44,951 nt of DNA from Clostridia bacterium (lineage in GTDB: Bacteria; Bacillota; Clostridia; Oscillospirales; Acutalibacteraceae): positions 1 through 44,951 of the forward strand of contig JAGAMK010000031.1 of the NCBI GenBank assembly GCA_017624735.1, written 5' to 3'. Made by a program: the position numbers and the translations under genes. Positions 24,425-33,023 of the stretch are shown here, piece by piece. Each line of letters opens with the position of its first letter. The stretch's first letter is position 1. The notes under the pieces are model-generated. The model did not search any database. It was not told the origin of the DNA and saw nothing but the letters and a program-made list of their open reading frames with translations.

Positions 24425-24446
24425 TTTATGAGTGAGGTGTAGGCGT

Positions 24447-24710
24447 ATGCCAAGAAAAGACAGAGAAAAAAAGTCAAAGTTTCAATTACCCCAAATGACA
24501 ATCAATGAGCCTAAAATTGAGATGTCGGGCAATCGTGAAATTATTATTGATGGTTGTAAGGGCGTGGTTGAATATGGTGAAAACCTTATTAAACTTAACC
24601 TTGGTGAGAATGTTTTGACATTGACCGGGAGTGAACTTGTAATCAATTCTTTTGATAGTGGGATTGCAGTAATTAACGGTCAAATCGGGGATATTTCTTT
24701 TGTATCATAG
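24447..24710 (+). CDS. yqfC: Sporulation protein YqfC
   Basis: YqfC is a small protein of the sporulating Firmicutes, made in the mother cell and always found next to yqfD. The 87-residue product has a basic N-terminus (MPRKDREKKSK) and a beta-rich core (REIIIDGCKGVVEYGENLIKLN in outline, then GSELVINSF and INGQIGDISF). The ATG at 24447 is chosen, with GAGGTG seven bases before it; the longer frame from 24432 begins inside that site. The stop is 11 bases before the yqfD start. Confidence 0.85.
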   Translation: MPRKDREKKSKFQLPQMTINEPKIEMSGNREIIIDGCKGVVEYGENLIKLNLGENVLTLTGSELVINSFDSGIAVINGQIGDISFVS

Positions 24711-24721
24711 GTGAATGAATT

Positions 24722-25900
24722 TTGATTATTGAGTTTATAAAATATATTTTAGGTTACATAGACTTTAAGGCTTATGGTGGACTTGCCGACAGATTTTTAA
24801 ATCTCTGCACAAGGGAAAAAATACCCCTTTGGAATATAAAAAATATAAATGGAGTAATTTTTGCCAGAACAACTGTTTCAGGCTATCTTTCTCTTAAAAA
24901 TCCTGCAAGAAAATCAGGAATGAAGCTTTTGGCACTTAACAAAAAGGGGTTAAAATTCTTTTTAGAAAGAAACAAATCAAGACTTGGAATTTTAGTTGGG
25001 ATAATAGCCTTTTTCTGTGTTATAACTGTACTTTCTCAATTTGTGTGGAGCATTTCCGTAGTGGGAAACTCAACATTGGACAGCGATTACATTATTTCTG
25101 CCTTTGAAGACCATGGCGTAAAGGTCGGTGCAAAAATCTCAAAAATAGATGCAAAAGATGTTGCTCAGGATGTTGTGGGTGAAATACCAAATCTCTCGTG
25201 GGCTGCGGTTAACCGAAAAGGCTCTGTTATAGTAATCGAAGTCCGTGAAAAAATAATTGCCCCCGAAATTTATGATGACAAAACACCAACCAATGTTGTT
25301 GCATCTGAAGACGGCGTAATTTTAAGCTTGGATGTGCTTTATGGCACGGAAGAGACAAAACCTGGTTGGGCAGTAACAAAGGGCGATTTGCTTATCAGCG
25401 GAATCGTTACTCGTGCAGACGGAAAGGAAATTTTTATTCATGCAGATGGCTATGTCAAAGCACTTGTAAAGAAAAAACAGACGTTTTCACACAATGATAT
25501 TACTTTATATAAGATAAAAAATGAAAACAAAAGAAATGCAATATTCTTTTTCGGAATTAAAATTCCTTTAGGACTTAAAACTCCCGATACTTTTTATACC
25601 CAACACAAAGCATTCTTAAAAAGTGATGAAACCTTGCTTCCGTTGGGCATAATAACAGAGTATGGTGCAGAATATTTGGAAGAAGAATTAGAAAAAAGTG
25701 ACTCTCTTAAAGAAAAAATTGCACTTTACAGTAATGCAGAATATGTGAAAAACCTTATGGAGTACAGTGAAATACAGAAATCTACCGTTAAACTCCTTCA
25801 AAAGAATGGGGAAACTGTGTGTGAACTCTCTGCCGATTGTGTTCAGGATATAGGCGAATTACAGGAAATTTATATTGAAAAAAATGGTGACAATGCGTGA
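24722..25900 (+). CDS. yqfD: Sporulation protein YqfD
   Basis: YqfD is a membrane protein needed late in spore formation. The 392-residue product has an N-terminal cytosolic part (about 1-86), one clear transmembrane helix (about 87-110) and an extracytoplasmic part that begins ISVVGNSTLDSDYI, resembling a POTRA-like fold, with conserved PNLSWAAVNRKGSVIVIEVRE in outline. Translation starts at TTG (24722), eight bases after AGGTG; a nearby ATG at 24714 is out of frame and closes after five codons. It is followed by phoH, as in most Firmicutes. Confidence 0.87.
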   Translation: MIIEFIKYILGYIDFKAYGGLADRFLNLCTREKIPLWNIKNINGVIFARTTVSGYLSLKNPARKSGMKLLALNKKGLKFFLERNKSRLGILVGIIAFFCVITVLSQFVWSISVVGNSTLDSDYIISAFEDHGVKVGAKISKIDAKDVAQDVVGEIPNLSWAAVNRKGSVIVIEVREKIIAPEIYDDKTPTNVVASEDGVILSLDVLYGTEETKPGWAVTKGDLLISGIVTRADGKEIFIHADGYVKALVKKKQTFSHNDITLYKIKNENKRNAIFFFGIKIPLGLKTPDTFYTQHKAFLKSDETLLPLGIITEYGAEYLEEELEKSDSLKEKIALYSNAEYVKNLMEYSEIQKSTVKLLQKNGETVCELSADCVQDIGELQEIYIEKNGDNA

Positions 25901-25957
25901 AAAGTGTGTTAAAATAATCTAAATATAGACAAATTTGTGTGGAGTGGGTGAAATCAG

Positions 25958-26920
25958 TTGTTTGAACAAGTAATAAATGTTGACAGAATGGAACAGACAG
26001 TCAGTTTGTTCGGCAGCTTTGATGAAAATATAAGACTTATTGAATCACAGTATAATGTTAAAGTTATAAGCCGTGGTTCGGAAATTAAGGTAAACGGTGA
26101 TGTGGAGAATGTTTCCAAGGCAGTAAGAGCAATCAACGGGCTTTTGACTCTTATTAACCGTGGTGAAGCATTGTCTGAACAGAATGTCCGCTATGTTCTT
26201 TCCCTCGTCAATGAGGGGAATGAGGACAAGCTTTGTGAAATGACAGGGGACTGTGTCTGCATTACTGCAAAGGGAAAACCTATAAAGCCCAAAACACTTG
26301 GACAGAAAAAATATCTTGAATGTATAAAAAATAATACAATAACTCTTGGTGCAGGTCCTGCCGGTACGGGTAAAACCTACCTTGCAGTTGCAATGGCAGT
26401 TAATGCTTTTAGAGCAAAAGAGGTTAATCGTATTATCTTGACTCGTCCTGCAGTTGAAGCAGGTGAAAAATTGGGCTTTTTGCCGGGTGACTTGCAACAA
26501 AAAGTTGACCCATATCTCAGACCATTATATGATGCTCTTTTTGATATGCTTGGTGCAGAGAGTTTTCAGCGTTATCAGGAAAGAGGTAGCATTGAAGTAG
26601 CACCGCTTGCATATATGCGTGGTCGCACTCTTGACGACAGTTTCATTATTCTTGACGAAGCACAGAATACAACAAGGGAACAGATGAAAATGTTCTTAAC
26701 ACGACTTGGATTTAATTCAAAAATTGTTGTAACAGGTGATATTACACAGATTGACCTGCCCGACGGTAAAAAATCAGGACTTGTTGAGGCTATGAAAATT
26801 CTAAAGGGCATTGACGATATAGCCATAAATATATTTACGGAAAAAGATGTGGTCAGACATCGTCTTGTTCAAGACATTATTAAGGCTTATGAAAGACAGG
26901 AAGCGAGGAAAAGCAAATGA
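25958..26920 (+). CDS. phoH: PhoH-like P-loop ATPase
   Basis: PhoH-like proteins are cytosolic ATPases related to the helicase core, linked by gene context to RNA metabolism with YbeY. The Walker A motif GPAGTGKT is at 133-140, FIILDEAQNT is Walker B, and VVTGDITQIDLP is the sensor segment. The N-terminal 110 residues resemble a KH-like RNA-binding segment. It has 320 residues, a normal length. The start is TTG at 25958, with GGGTG seven bases before it. It overlaps ybeY by four bases (ATGA). Confidence 0.93.
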   Translation: MFEQVINVDRMEQTVSLFGSFDENIRLIESQYNVKVISRGSEIKVNGDVENVSKAVRAINGLLTLINRGEALSEQNVRYVLSLVNEGNEDKLCEMTGDCVCITAKGKPIKPKTLGQKKYLECIKNNTITLGAGPAGTGKTYLAVAMAVNAFRAKEVNRIILTRPAVEAGEKLGFLPGDLQQKVDPYLRPLYDALFDMLGAESFQRYQERGSIEVAPLAYMRGRTLDDSFIILDEAQNTTREQMKMFLTRLGFNSKIVVTGDITQIDLPDGKKSGLVEAMKILKGIDDIAINIFTEKDVVRHRLVQDIIKAYERQEARKSK

Positions 26921-27423
26921 ATGAGAAATTAAGAGTTATAATTGATAATAAACAGAATGTAATGAAAATCCCAACAGGTGTGAGAATGCTCATTCGTCGT
27001 TGCTGTAAGGCAGTGCTTGTGCATGAGGGATTTACAGATTTGGCAGAAATCAGCGTTTCTATCGTTGACGACGAAACAATCCACGAACTCAATCTCAAGC
27101 ATCGTGGAATTGACAGAAGTACGGATGTGCTTTCATTCCCAATGGGTGAAAATGGTGAGTATGATGTAAACTACGACACAGGTGCTAAAATCCTTGGTGA
27201 TATTATCATTTCCATTGAACATGCCTACGACCAGGCAGAAAAATACGGACATACTCTCCAGAGAGAAATCGGCTTTTTAACAGTACATTCACTCCTTCAC
27301 CTTTTAGGCTATGACCACGAAAACGGCGGGCTCCAGGCAGTACAGATGAGAGAAAAAGAAGAGGCAGTACTTACAAAAATTGGGTTAAAGCGTAACGGAA
27401 GTTATTACTTTGATGGCGAATAA
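26917..27423 (+). CDS. ybeY: Endoribonuclease YbeY
   Basis: YbeY is a metal-dependent RNase involved in 16S rRNA 3' maturation and ribosome quality control. The zinc site HSLLHLLGYDH (H-x3-H-x5-H) and DRSTDVLSFP are diagnostic. The length of 168 residues is typical. Its start overlaps phoH, and dgkA begins shortly after its stop, so it is in the middle of a tightly packed operon. Confidence 0.95.
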   Translation: MNEKLRVIIDNKQNVMKIPTGVRMLIRRCCKAVLVHEGFTDLAEISVSIVDDETIHELNLKHRGIDRSTDVLSFPMGENGEYDVNYDTGAKILGDIIISIEHAYDQAEKYGHTLQREIGFLTVHSLLHLLGYDHENGGLQAVQMREKEEAVLTKIGLKRNGSYYFDGE

Positions 27424-27445
27424 TCCTGACATAAGGAATGATAAA

Positions 27446-27931
27446 ATGAAAGACCTTATTGCTCTTTTTAAAAGTTTCGGTTATGCTTTTGAGGGTATCT
27501 TCACGGCAATAAAAACCGAAAGAAATATGAGAATACATATCTCTTGTCTCCTCTATATGTTCTTTTTCCTTCTTGCCTTTGATTTCTTTGAAATCACAAG
27601 AACACAGTTTGCAATTCTCTTTGTTGCCAGCGGACTTGTAATAGGTGCAGAACTTATCAACACATCTATTGAAGCAGTGGTCGATTTGCACGGAAAAGAA
27701 CATACGGAATTCGGCAAAATCGCAAAGGACTGTGCCGCAGGTGCTGTGCTTGTTTTTACAATTTTTTCAGTTCTTGCAGGTATTGCAATTATGTGGCAAC
27801 CTGAAGCATTCAAACAATTATTCCAATATTTCACAGATAACTTGTGGGCATTGGGATTGTTCATTATCTCAATAATTTTAGATACAATTTTTATATTTTT
27901 CGGATTTGGAAAAAAGGGGAAAAATAAATGA
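27446..27931 (+). CDS. dgkA: DgkA-type undecaprenol/diacylglycerol kinase
   Basis: This integral membrane kinase phosphorylates undecaprenol (the usual role in Gram-positives) or diacylglycerol. The signature ELINTSIEAVVDL and KIAKDCAAGAV are clear. The 161-residue product is longer than the usual 120-130 because it carries a fourth hydrophobic helix and a basic tail (FGKKGKNK) at the C-terminus. The ATG at 27446 has AAGGA eight bases before it; the open frame starts earlier, inside ybeY, at 27410. It overlaps era by four bases. The cytidine deaminase gene often found between dgkA and era is absent. Confidence 0.9.
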   Translation: MKDLIALFKSFGYAFEGIFTAIKTERNMRIHISCLLYMFFFLLAFDFFEITRTQFAILFVASGLVIGAELINTSIEAVVDLHGKEHTEFGKIAKDCAAGAVLVFTIFSVLAGIAIMWQPEAFKQLFQYFTDNLWALGLFIISIILDTIFIFFGFGKKGKNK

Positions 27932-28821
27932 ATTCACCAAAAACTGCATTTATTGCAATCGTGGGAAAAGCCAATGTTGGCAAATCTTCAATTCTTAATA
28001 AACTCTTGGGAACAAAAATCGCAATCGTTTCTTCAAAACCACAGACAACCCGTACAAGAATTATGGGTGTACTCACAACTGACGATAATATTCAGCTTGT
28101 GTTTACCGATACACCGGGTTTTCATAAACCAAAAACAAAACTCGGTGAAAAGATGGTTAAAGCAGTAAGCGACAGTATCGACGGCGTTGACGCTTGTCTT
28201 TTGGTTGTTGAACCGGAAGGTGAATTGAATCCTGCGGAACTTGAACTTCTTGAAAAAATCAAAAAGGGTAAAAACCCTGCAATTCTTGCAATTAATAAAA
28301 TTGATACAGTAAAAGAAAAGGAAAATCTCATTTCCCGAATTGCTGAAATGACTGAGCATTACGATTTTGACGCAATTGTTCCTGTTTCTGCACAGACTGG
28401 TAATGGAATTGACCTTCTTTTGGACGAGCTTAAAAAACTTGCATTCGAGTCCGAGCATTTCTTCCCTGACGACACTCTCACAGACCAACCTGAAAGAGTT
28501 CTTGCAGGTGAAATTATCCGTGAAAAGATGTTAAGGCTTTTGGATAAAGAAATTCCACACGGCACAGCAGTAAGCATTGAAAAAATGCGTGAGCGTAGTG
28601 ATGGAATTATGGATGTTGAAGCCACAATTTTCTGTGAAAGAGATAGTCATAAGGGTATTATTATCGGCAAGGGTGGAGCGATGCTTAAAAAGATTTCCAC
28701 CTATGCTCGTCAGGATATGGAAAACTTTTTCGACTGCAAAATAAACCTTCAATGCTGGGTAAAGGTTAAAGAAGGTTGGCGTAATCGCGAAGGACTTATT
28801 CATAATTTTGGATTAGATTAA
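27928..28821 (+). CDS. era: GTPase Era
   Basis: Era is an essential GTPase that binds the 3' end of 16S rRNA and checks 30S assembly. The G motifs are visible: GKANVGKS (13-20), the effector KPQTTR (37-42), DTPG (61-64) and NKID (123-126). The C-terminal KH domain at about 200-285 contains GIIIGKGGAMLKKI. It has 297 residues, a normal length. The start overlaps dgkA. A small yqzL-like gene and recO follow. Confidence 0.96.
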   Translation: MNSPKTAFIAIVGKANVGKSSILNKLLGTKIAIVSSKPQTTRTRIMGVLTTDDNIQLVFTDTPGFHKPKTKLGEKMVKAVSDSIDGVDACLLVVEPEGELNPAELELLEKIKKGKNPAILAINKIDTVKEKENLISRIAEMTEHYDFDAIVPVSAQTGNGIDLLLDELKKLAFESEHFFPDDTLTDQPERVLAGEIIREKMLRLLDKEIPHGTAVSIEKMRERSDGIMDVEATIFCERDSHKGIIIGKGGAMLKKISTYARQDMENFFDCKINLQCWVKVKEGWRNREGLIHNFGLD

Positions 28822-28897
28822 TTTACCAAATCTTTTTATTTTTACCATTTATATTTTCTTGCTGTCCAAGGCAAATTATTAACGGAAGGTGATTAGC

Positions 28898-29065
28898 TTG
28901 GACAGTATGGCAATATGGAGCAGATTTACTGAAAGTGGTAGAGTTGAAGATTATTTAATGTATAAAAAATCTCTCGAAAACAAAAAGAGACCACTATTTG
29001 ACGGAGAAATGGACTATGAGGACGAATACGGACGGTCTGATACTCAAAGAACAGAATATTGGTGA
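28898..29065 (+). CDS. Small YqzL-like protein between era and recO
   Basis: A 55-codon frame starts at TTG (28898), seven bases after AAGGT, and begins LDSMAIWSRFTESGRVEDYL. The aromatic N-terminus and the W-x-x-F-x-x-S-G-x-V-x-D-Y-L pattern match the short YqzL proteins found in this same place in Bacillus and clostridia; their function is unknown. The last 17 codons and the stop run into recO in another reading frame, so the two genes overlap by 50 bases. Support comes from position, pattern and ribosome-binding site rather than from a database match. Confidence 0.65.
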   Translation: MDSMAIWSRFTESGRVEDYLMYKKSLENKKRPLFDGEMDYEDEYGRSDTQRTEYW

Positions 29066-29756
29066 AAAAGACAAGCTCGTTACGGTACTTACACGCCACA
29101 ACGGGCTTGTACGTGCATTTGTAAGAGGAGCAAAATCAGTTAATAATCGCAAAAACAGTTCAACGGGAATGTTCTGTTTTTCAAAATTATGCTTATATAA
29201 AACTAAGGAAAGTTACATAATTGATGAGGCAGAGCCTATCGAACTTTTCTTTGAACTCCGAAATGATTTGGAAAAACTCTCGTTGGCACAGTATTTTTCG
29301 GAACTGATAATGACACTTGTGCAAGAGGATGAACCTGCCGAAGAATATTTGCGACTTATTCTCAATTCACTCCATTTTCTCGCAAGGGGAAAAATGCCAA
29401 TAGAACAAGTAAAAGCAATAACAGAATTGCGAATTATGTGCATAGCAGGTTATATGCCTAACCTTGTTGCTTGTGACAGATGTGGTGAGTATGAAACAAA
29501 TACCATGTATTTTGATGTGGAAGACGGCTTGCTATACTGTGAGAATTGTATGTCGAACAGTATGCTTTTTCCACTTGATATAGGACTCATCAAAGCACTC
29601 CGTCACATAGCGTTTTCCGATTTTGAAAAAATATATTCATTCAAAATGGAAGAACACGCCTTGCCCGATTTGTCATATATAACAGAAAAATATCTGTTAT
29701 CCAAACTACAACGAAATTTTAAAACACTTGAATTCTATAATTCAATTAAGGTATAA
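29016..29756 (+). CDS. recO: DNA repair protein RecO
   Basis: RecO works with RecR to load RecA on SSB-coated DNA. An OB-fold N-terminus (TDGLILKEQNIGEKDKLVTVL in outline) is followed by a helical domain and a four-cysteine zinc site: C153, C156, C175 and C178. It has 247 residues. I chose the ATG at 29016, with GGAG nine bases before it, over the TTG at 28998. It overlaps the small upstream gene and is three bases from mutS2. Confidence 0.9.
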   Translation: MRTNTDGLILKEQNIGEKDKLVTVLTRHNGLVRAFVRGAKSVNNRKNSSTGMFCFSKLCLYKTKESYIIDEAEPIELFFELRNDLEKLSLAQYFSELIMTLVQEDEPAEEYLRLILNSLHFLARGKMPIEQVKAITELRIMCIAGYMPNLVACDRCGEYETNTMYFDVEDGLLYCENCMSNSMLFPLDIGLIKALRHIAFSDFEKIYSFKMEEHALPDLSYITEKYLLSKLQRNFKTLEFYNSIKV

Positions 29757-29759
29757 AAT

Positions 29760-32147
29760 ATGACTACTAATAAACATTACATTTCACTTGAACTTGATAA
29801 AATACTCAAAATGCTTTCTGACACAGCAAGTAGTGCCGATGCAAAGGAAAAAGCACTTGAAATCAAGCCTTTATCGGATTATTTTGAGGTACTCAGTCTG
29901 CTTGACAAAACCGAAGCGGCTTACATATTTATTGCCAAATTCGGTGCTCCATCATTTGGTGGTTTACAAAATGTAAATAATGCATTGAGTAGGGCTTGTG
30001 CAGGTGGTTCACTTTCTGCAGGAGAACTTTTAAAAATTGCCACAACACTTAAAATCATACGTGGAATTCTCACATGGCACGAGAAATGTGCAGGAATGCA
30101 GACAAGCCTTGATGATTTGTTCAATTCACTTTATCCTAATAAATATCTTGAAGATAAAATCACAAACGCCATTATAAGTGAAACAGAAATCAGCGATAAT
30201 GCTTCACCTGAACTTAAAGAAATAAGACGTAAAAAACGTCATTATGAAAATAAAATCCGTGAACAACTTGACCACATGATTCATTCAAGTCATTATTCAA
30301 AAGTTCTTCGTGACGGAATTATCACACAGAGAAATGGTCGCTTCGTTGTGCCTGTAAAAGCAGAAAACCGTGGCGAAGTTGCAGGTATGGTTCACGACAC
30401 ATCGGGTAGTGGTGCAACTGTATTTATTGAACCTGCTGCAGTTGTTGAGGCAAACAACGAAATCAAGGTCCTTGAAAGTCGTGAGCAGGACGAAATTGAA
30501 AGAATTCTTGCAGAACTTTCACAAATGGCAGGAGAATTTGAGGATACAATTAAAATCAGTTTTGAGTCAGCAGTTATGCTCGACCTGCATTTTGCAAAGG
30601 CTCACCTTGCATATAAAATGAAAGCAAGTCGTCCAATTCTCAATAACGACGGTGAAATCTTACTTAAAAAAGCACGACATCCACTTATTGACCCTAAAAA
30701 AGTTGTGCCTGTTGATATTTCACTTGGAATGGATTTTGATTCCCTCGTAATAACCGGTGCTAATACAGGTGGTAAAACAGTTTCAATTAAAACTATCGGT
30801 CTTTTGACATTGATGGCAGAATGTGGACTTATGTTGCCTGTTACTGATAACAGTAAGATTTCAGTTTTCGATAATGTCCTTGCAGATATTGGTGACGAGC
30901 AGAGTATTGAGCAGTCCCTTTCAACCTTTTCTGCACATATGTCAACAATAGTTGGAATTCTCAAAAAAGCCGATGACAGAAGTCTTGTGCTTATTGACGA
31001 ATTGGGTGCAGGTACTGACCCTGTTGAAGGTGCTGCACTTGCCGTGGCAATACTTGAAAATTTAAGACAAAAGGGTGCGAAAATTGCATCTACAACTCAC
31101 TACTCCGAACTTAAAGAATATGCACTTAAAACAGACAGAGTTGAAAATGGATGTTGCGAATTTGATGTGGCAACACTTAGACCAACTTATCGTCTTTTAA
31201 TTGGTATGCCGGGCCGTTCAAATGCCTTGGCTATTGCAGGTCGTCTTGGAATTGATGAAAGCATAACAGATTTTGCACGAGCACTCATTTCCGAAGAAGA
31301 TACTCGTTTTGAAGATGCAGTTGACACCCTTGAAACTGCAAGAAAAGCCCTTGAAGACGATAAAGAAAAACTTGAAGAAGAAAAACTTAATATTCTTCGC
31401 CAAAAAGAAAATGCCGAAAAAGCGTTGGAAAAGGCGAAAGAACAAAGTGAAAAGGAAATCACAAGAGCAAAACAAGAGGCTGAAAGAATTGTTGAAAATG
31501 CTCGTCGTGCAGGCAATTCATTACTCCTTGAAATTGAAAAGTTGAAAAAGGAACAGGCAAAAGAAAAGAATTTGCAGGAAATTGCACGTAAGGCAAAGGC
31601 TGCTATGAGTCGTCAGCTTGATAAAATGGATGAAATCAGTAATTCCCTTGAAAATGAAGATGGGGATTACACCTTGCCAAGACCATTAAAAGTAGGTGAT
31701 AGAGTTTTTGTTAAAACTCTTGGTGGTGAAGCAGAAGTTGTGTCCGTTGACGAAAAGAAAAATACTGTCCAGGTTCAGTCAGGTATGATTAAAATGAAAG
31801 CTGATATTTCCGATATCCGTTTGCTCGGTGGACATAAATCACCTAAAAAGCAAACAGGTGGAATGAGAACAGTCCATACAGGCTCATCAAAGATGACTGC
31901 CTCCTCAAATTCAAGTATCGATTTACGTGGGACAACAGTTGAAGAAGCAATGCTTGACCTTGATAAATTCATTGACGGTGTTCTTCGTACAGGACTTAAC
32001 GAAATTACAATTATTCATGGTAAGGGTACCGGTGCTTTAAGAAAAGGTATTCACGTGTATCTCCGTAAGCATCCTAATATCCGAACTTTCCGTGTGGGAA
32101 CATTCGGTGAGGGTGAAGAAGGGGTTACAATAGCACAATTGAAATAG
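29760..32147 (+). CDS. mutS2: Endonuclease MutS2
   Basis: MutS2 is an ATPase with a C-terminal Smr nuclease domain; roles include suppressing homologous recombination and rescue of collided ribosomes. It lacks the mismatch-recognition domain of MutS. The Walker A GANTGGKT is near 333-340, and the Walker B region reads VLIDELGAGTDP. A long Lys/Glu-rich coiled coil covers about 515-630. The Smr domain (about 718-795) has DLRG and HGKGTGALR. At 795 residues it is full length. It starts three bases after the recO stop. Confidence 0.95.
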   Translation: MTTNKHYISLELDKILKMLSDTASSADAKEKALEIKPLSDYFEVLSLLDKTEAAYIFIAKFGAPSFGGLQNVNNALSRACAGGSLSAGELLKIATTLKIIRGILTWHEKCAGMQTSLDDLFNSLYPNKYLEDKITNAIISETEISDNASPELKEIRRKKRHYENKIREQLDHMIHSSHYSKVLRDGIITQRNGRFVVPVKAENRGEVAGMVHDTSGSGATVFIEPAAVVEANNEIKVLESREQDEIERILAELSQMAGEFEDTIKISFESAVMLDLHFAKAHLAYKMKASRPILNNDGEILLKKARHPLIDPKKVVPVDISLGMDFDSLVITGANTGGKTVSIKTIGLLTLMAECGLMLPVTDNSKISVFDNVLADIGDEQSIEQSLSTFSAHMSTIVGILKKADDRSLVLIDELGAGTDPVEGAALAVAILENLRQKGAKIASTTHYSELKEYALKTDRVENGCCEFDVATLRPTYRLLIGMPGRSNALAIAGRLGIDESITDFARALISEEDTRFEDAVDTLETARKALEDDKEKLEEEKLNILRQKENAEKALEKAKEQSEKEITRAKQEAERIVENARRAGNSLLLEIEKLKKEQAKEKNLQEIARKAKAAMSRQLDKMDEISNSLENEDGDYTLPRPLKVGDRVFVKTLGGEAEVVSVDEKKNTVQVQSGMIKMKADISDIRLLGGHKSPKKQTGGMRTVHTGSSKMTASSNSSIDLRGTTVEEAMLDLDKFIDGVLRTGLNEITIIHGKGTGALRKGIHVYLRKHPNIRTFRVGTFGEGEEGVTIAQLK

Positions 32148-32150
32148 TTA

Positions 32151-32179
32151 TTGCAATTCCTTTCTGCCTATGTTAGAAT
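32151..32179 (+). promoter_or_regulatory. Candidate promoter of the small lipoprotein gene
   Basis: TTGCAA (32151-32156) and TAGAAT (32174-32179) are 17 bases apart, directly after mutS2. Confidence 0.55.
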
Positions 32180-32215
32180 AAGTATAACAAAATCAAACAA
32201 AAGGAGTTTTGCTTT

Positions 32216-32548
32216 ATGAATAAAAAGATTATTATTGTTGCAGTTGTGATTCTTGCAATTTCTGTACTTCTCGTTGCTTGTAAGGGCAAGGAAGAACAAC
32301 CACCACAGACAACAGAACCTGAAATCACAACAAATGTTGATGAAAATGGAGCATATGTTTTCAATAAGAATAACGAAAAAGTTTACCTTCTTGATAAGGA
32401 TGGCTTCCATATTGACCCATCAGATGCAGTTAATATGTCACCTGCAAAAGATGATGACAATGCAAACGGTGAAGAAGATGGCTTCTATATTGGCGGAGCA
32501 ACTGACGGTGAAAAAGTACCTAATATAAGTTTTGAAGATTTAAAATAA
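32216..32548 (+). CDS. Small predicted lipoprotein of unknown function
   Basis: The 110-residue protein has a lipoprotein signal (MNKK, hydrophobic core, LLVAC with Cys at 22). The mature part has a Gln/Pro/Thr/Glu spacer and a short region, DENGAYVFNKNNEKVYLLDKDG in outline, of a kind I do not recognise. The rest is acidic and low in complexity. AAAAGGAG stands about nine bases before the ATG. It has its own promoter and is followed at once by the ylxM promoter. Confidence 0.75.
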   Translation: MNKKIIIVAVVILAISVLLVACKGKEEQPPQTTEPEITTNVDENGAYVFNKNNEKVYLLDKDGFHIDPSDAVNMSPAKDDDNANGEEDGFYIGGATDGEKVPNISFEDLK

Positions 32549-32555
32549 AAAACTC

Positions 32556-32584
32556 TTGACAAACAAATAGTTATTTAGTATAAT
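32556..32584 (+). promoter_or_regulatory. Consensus sigma-A promoter of ylxM-ffh
   Basis: Perfect TTGACA (32556-32561) and perfect TATAAT (32579-32584) are 17 bases apart. This is the strongest-looking promoter in the window. The predicted start, near 32591, falls inside the inverted repeat described next. Confidence 0.9.
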
Positions 32585-32586
32585 GT

Positions 32587-32618
32587 CGTTCTGTAAAGTG
32601 ATTATGCTTTACAGAACG
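32587..32618 (+). promoter_or_regulatory. Perfect 12-base inverted repeat at the ylxM-ffh transcription start
   Basis: CGTTCTGTAAAG (32587-32598) and CTTTACAGAACG (32607-32618) are perfect complements around an eight-base spacer, followed by ATTTTATTTTTG. As DNA it could be an operator placed over the start site. As RNA from upstream read-through it would be a hairpin with a T-rich tail, that is, a terminator or attenuator. Confidence 0.7.
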
Positions 32619-32650
32619 ATTTTATTTTTGTCGAAAGGAAGGTGCCACAA

Positions 32651-33013
32651 GTGGCAAATAGTATTGAAATCACAATGCTTCTTGATTTGTATGGTGAAGC
32701 CTTAACAAACAAGCAACGTGATTATCTTAACTTTTACTACAATGACGACCTTTCTCTTTCCGAAATCGCAGAAAATGAGGGAATTACCCGTCAGGGCGTG
32801 CGAGATGCAATTAAAAGAGCAGAAGCCCTTTTATTTGATATGGAGTCCAAACTTAAATTCTCAAAAAAACTTGAGAAGATTAATAACGGACTTGCCGAAA
32901 TCTCGAAGTATGCCGACGAAATTAACGAGTATAATCTCACTAATGGGCTTTCCCGTGAAATTAACGATAAATCAGTTAAGATAAAGTCAATTGCACTTTC
33001 CTTAGCAGAATAG
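32651..33013 (+). CDS. ylxM: YlxM-family signal recognition particle-associated protein
   Basis: YlxM is a small helix-turn-helix protein with a sigma-region-4-like fold that is encoded next to ffh in Firmicutes and, in streptococci, stimulates the SRP GTPase. The N-terminal half shows the family pattern LLDLYGEALTNKQRDYL, YYNDDLSLSEIAEN and GITRQGVRDAIKRAE. The start is probably GTG at 32651 (120 residues), eight bases after GGAAGG; a GTG at 32642 lies inside that site. It is ten bases from ffh. Confidence 0.88.
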   Translation: MANSIEITMLLDLYGEALTNKQRDYLNFYYNDDLSLSEIAENEGITRQGVRDAIKRAEALLFDMESKLKFSKKLEKINNGLAEISKYADEINEYNLTNGLSREINDKSVKIKSIALSLAE

Positions 33014-33023
33014 GAGGACGAAG

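Noticed and set aside
31187-31516. Two overlapping minus-strand frames rich in Ser/Phe opposite mutS2
   Set aside because: They reflect the antisense of the Lys/Glu-rich coiled coil of MutS2 and have no initiation signals.
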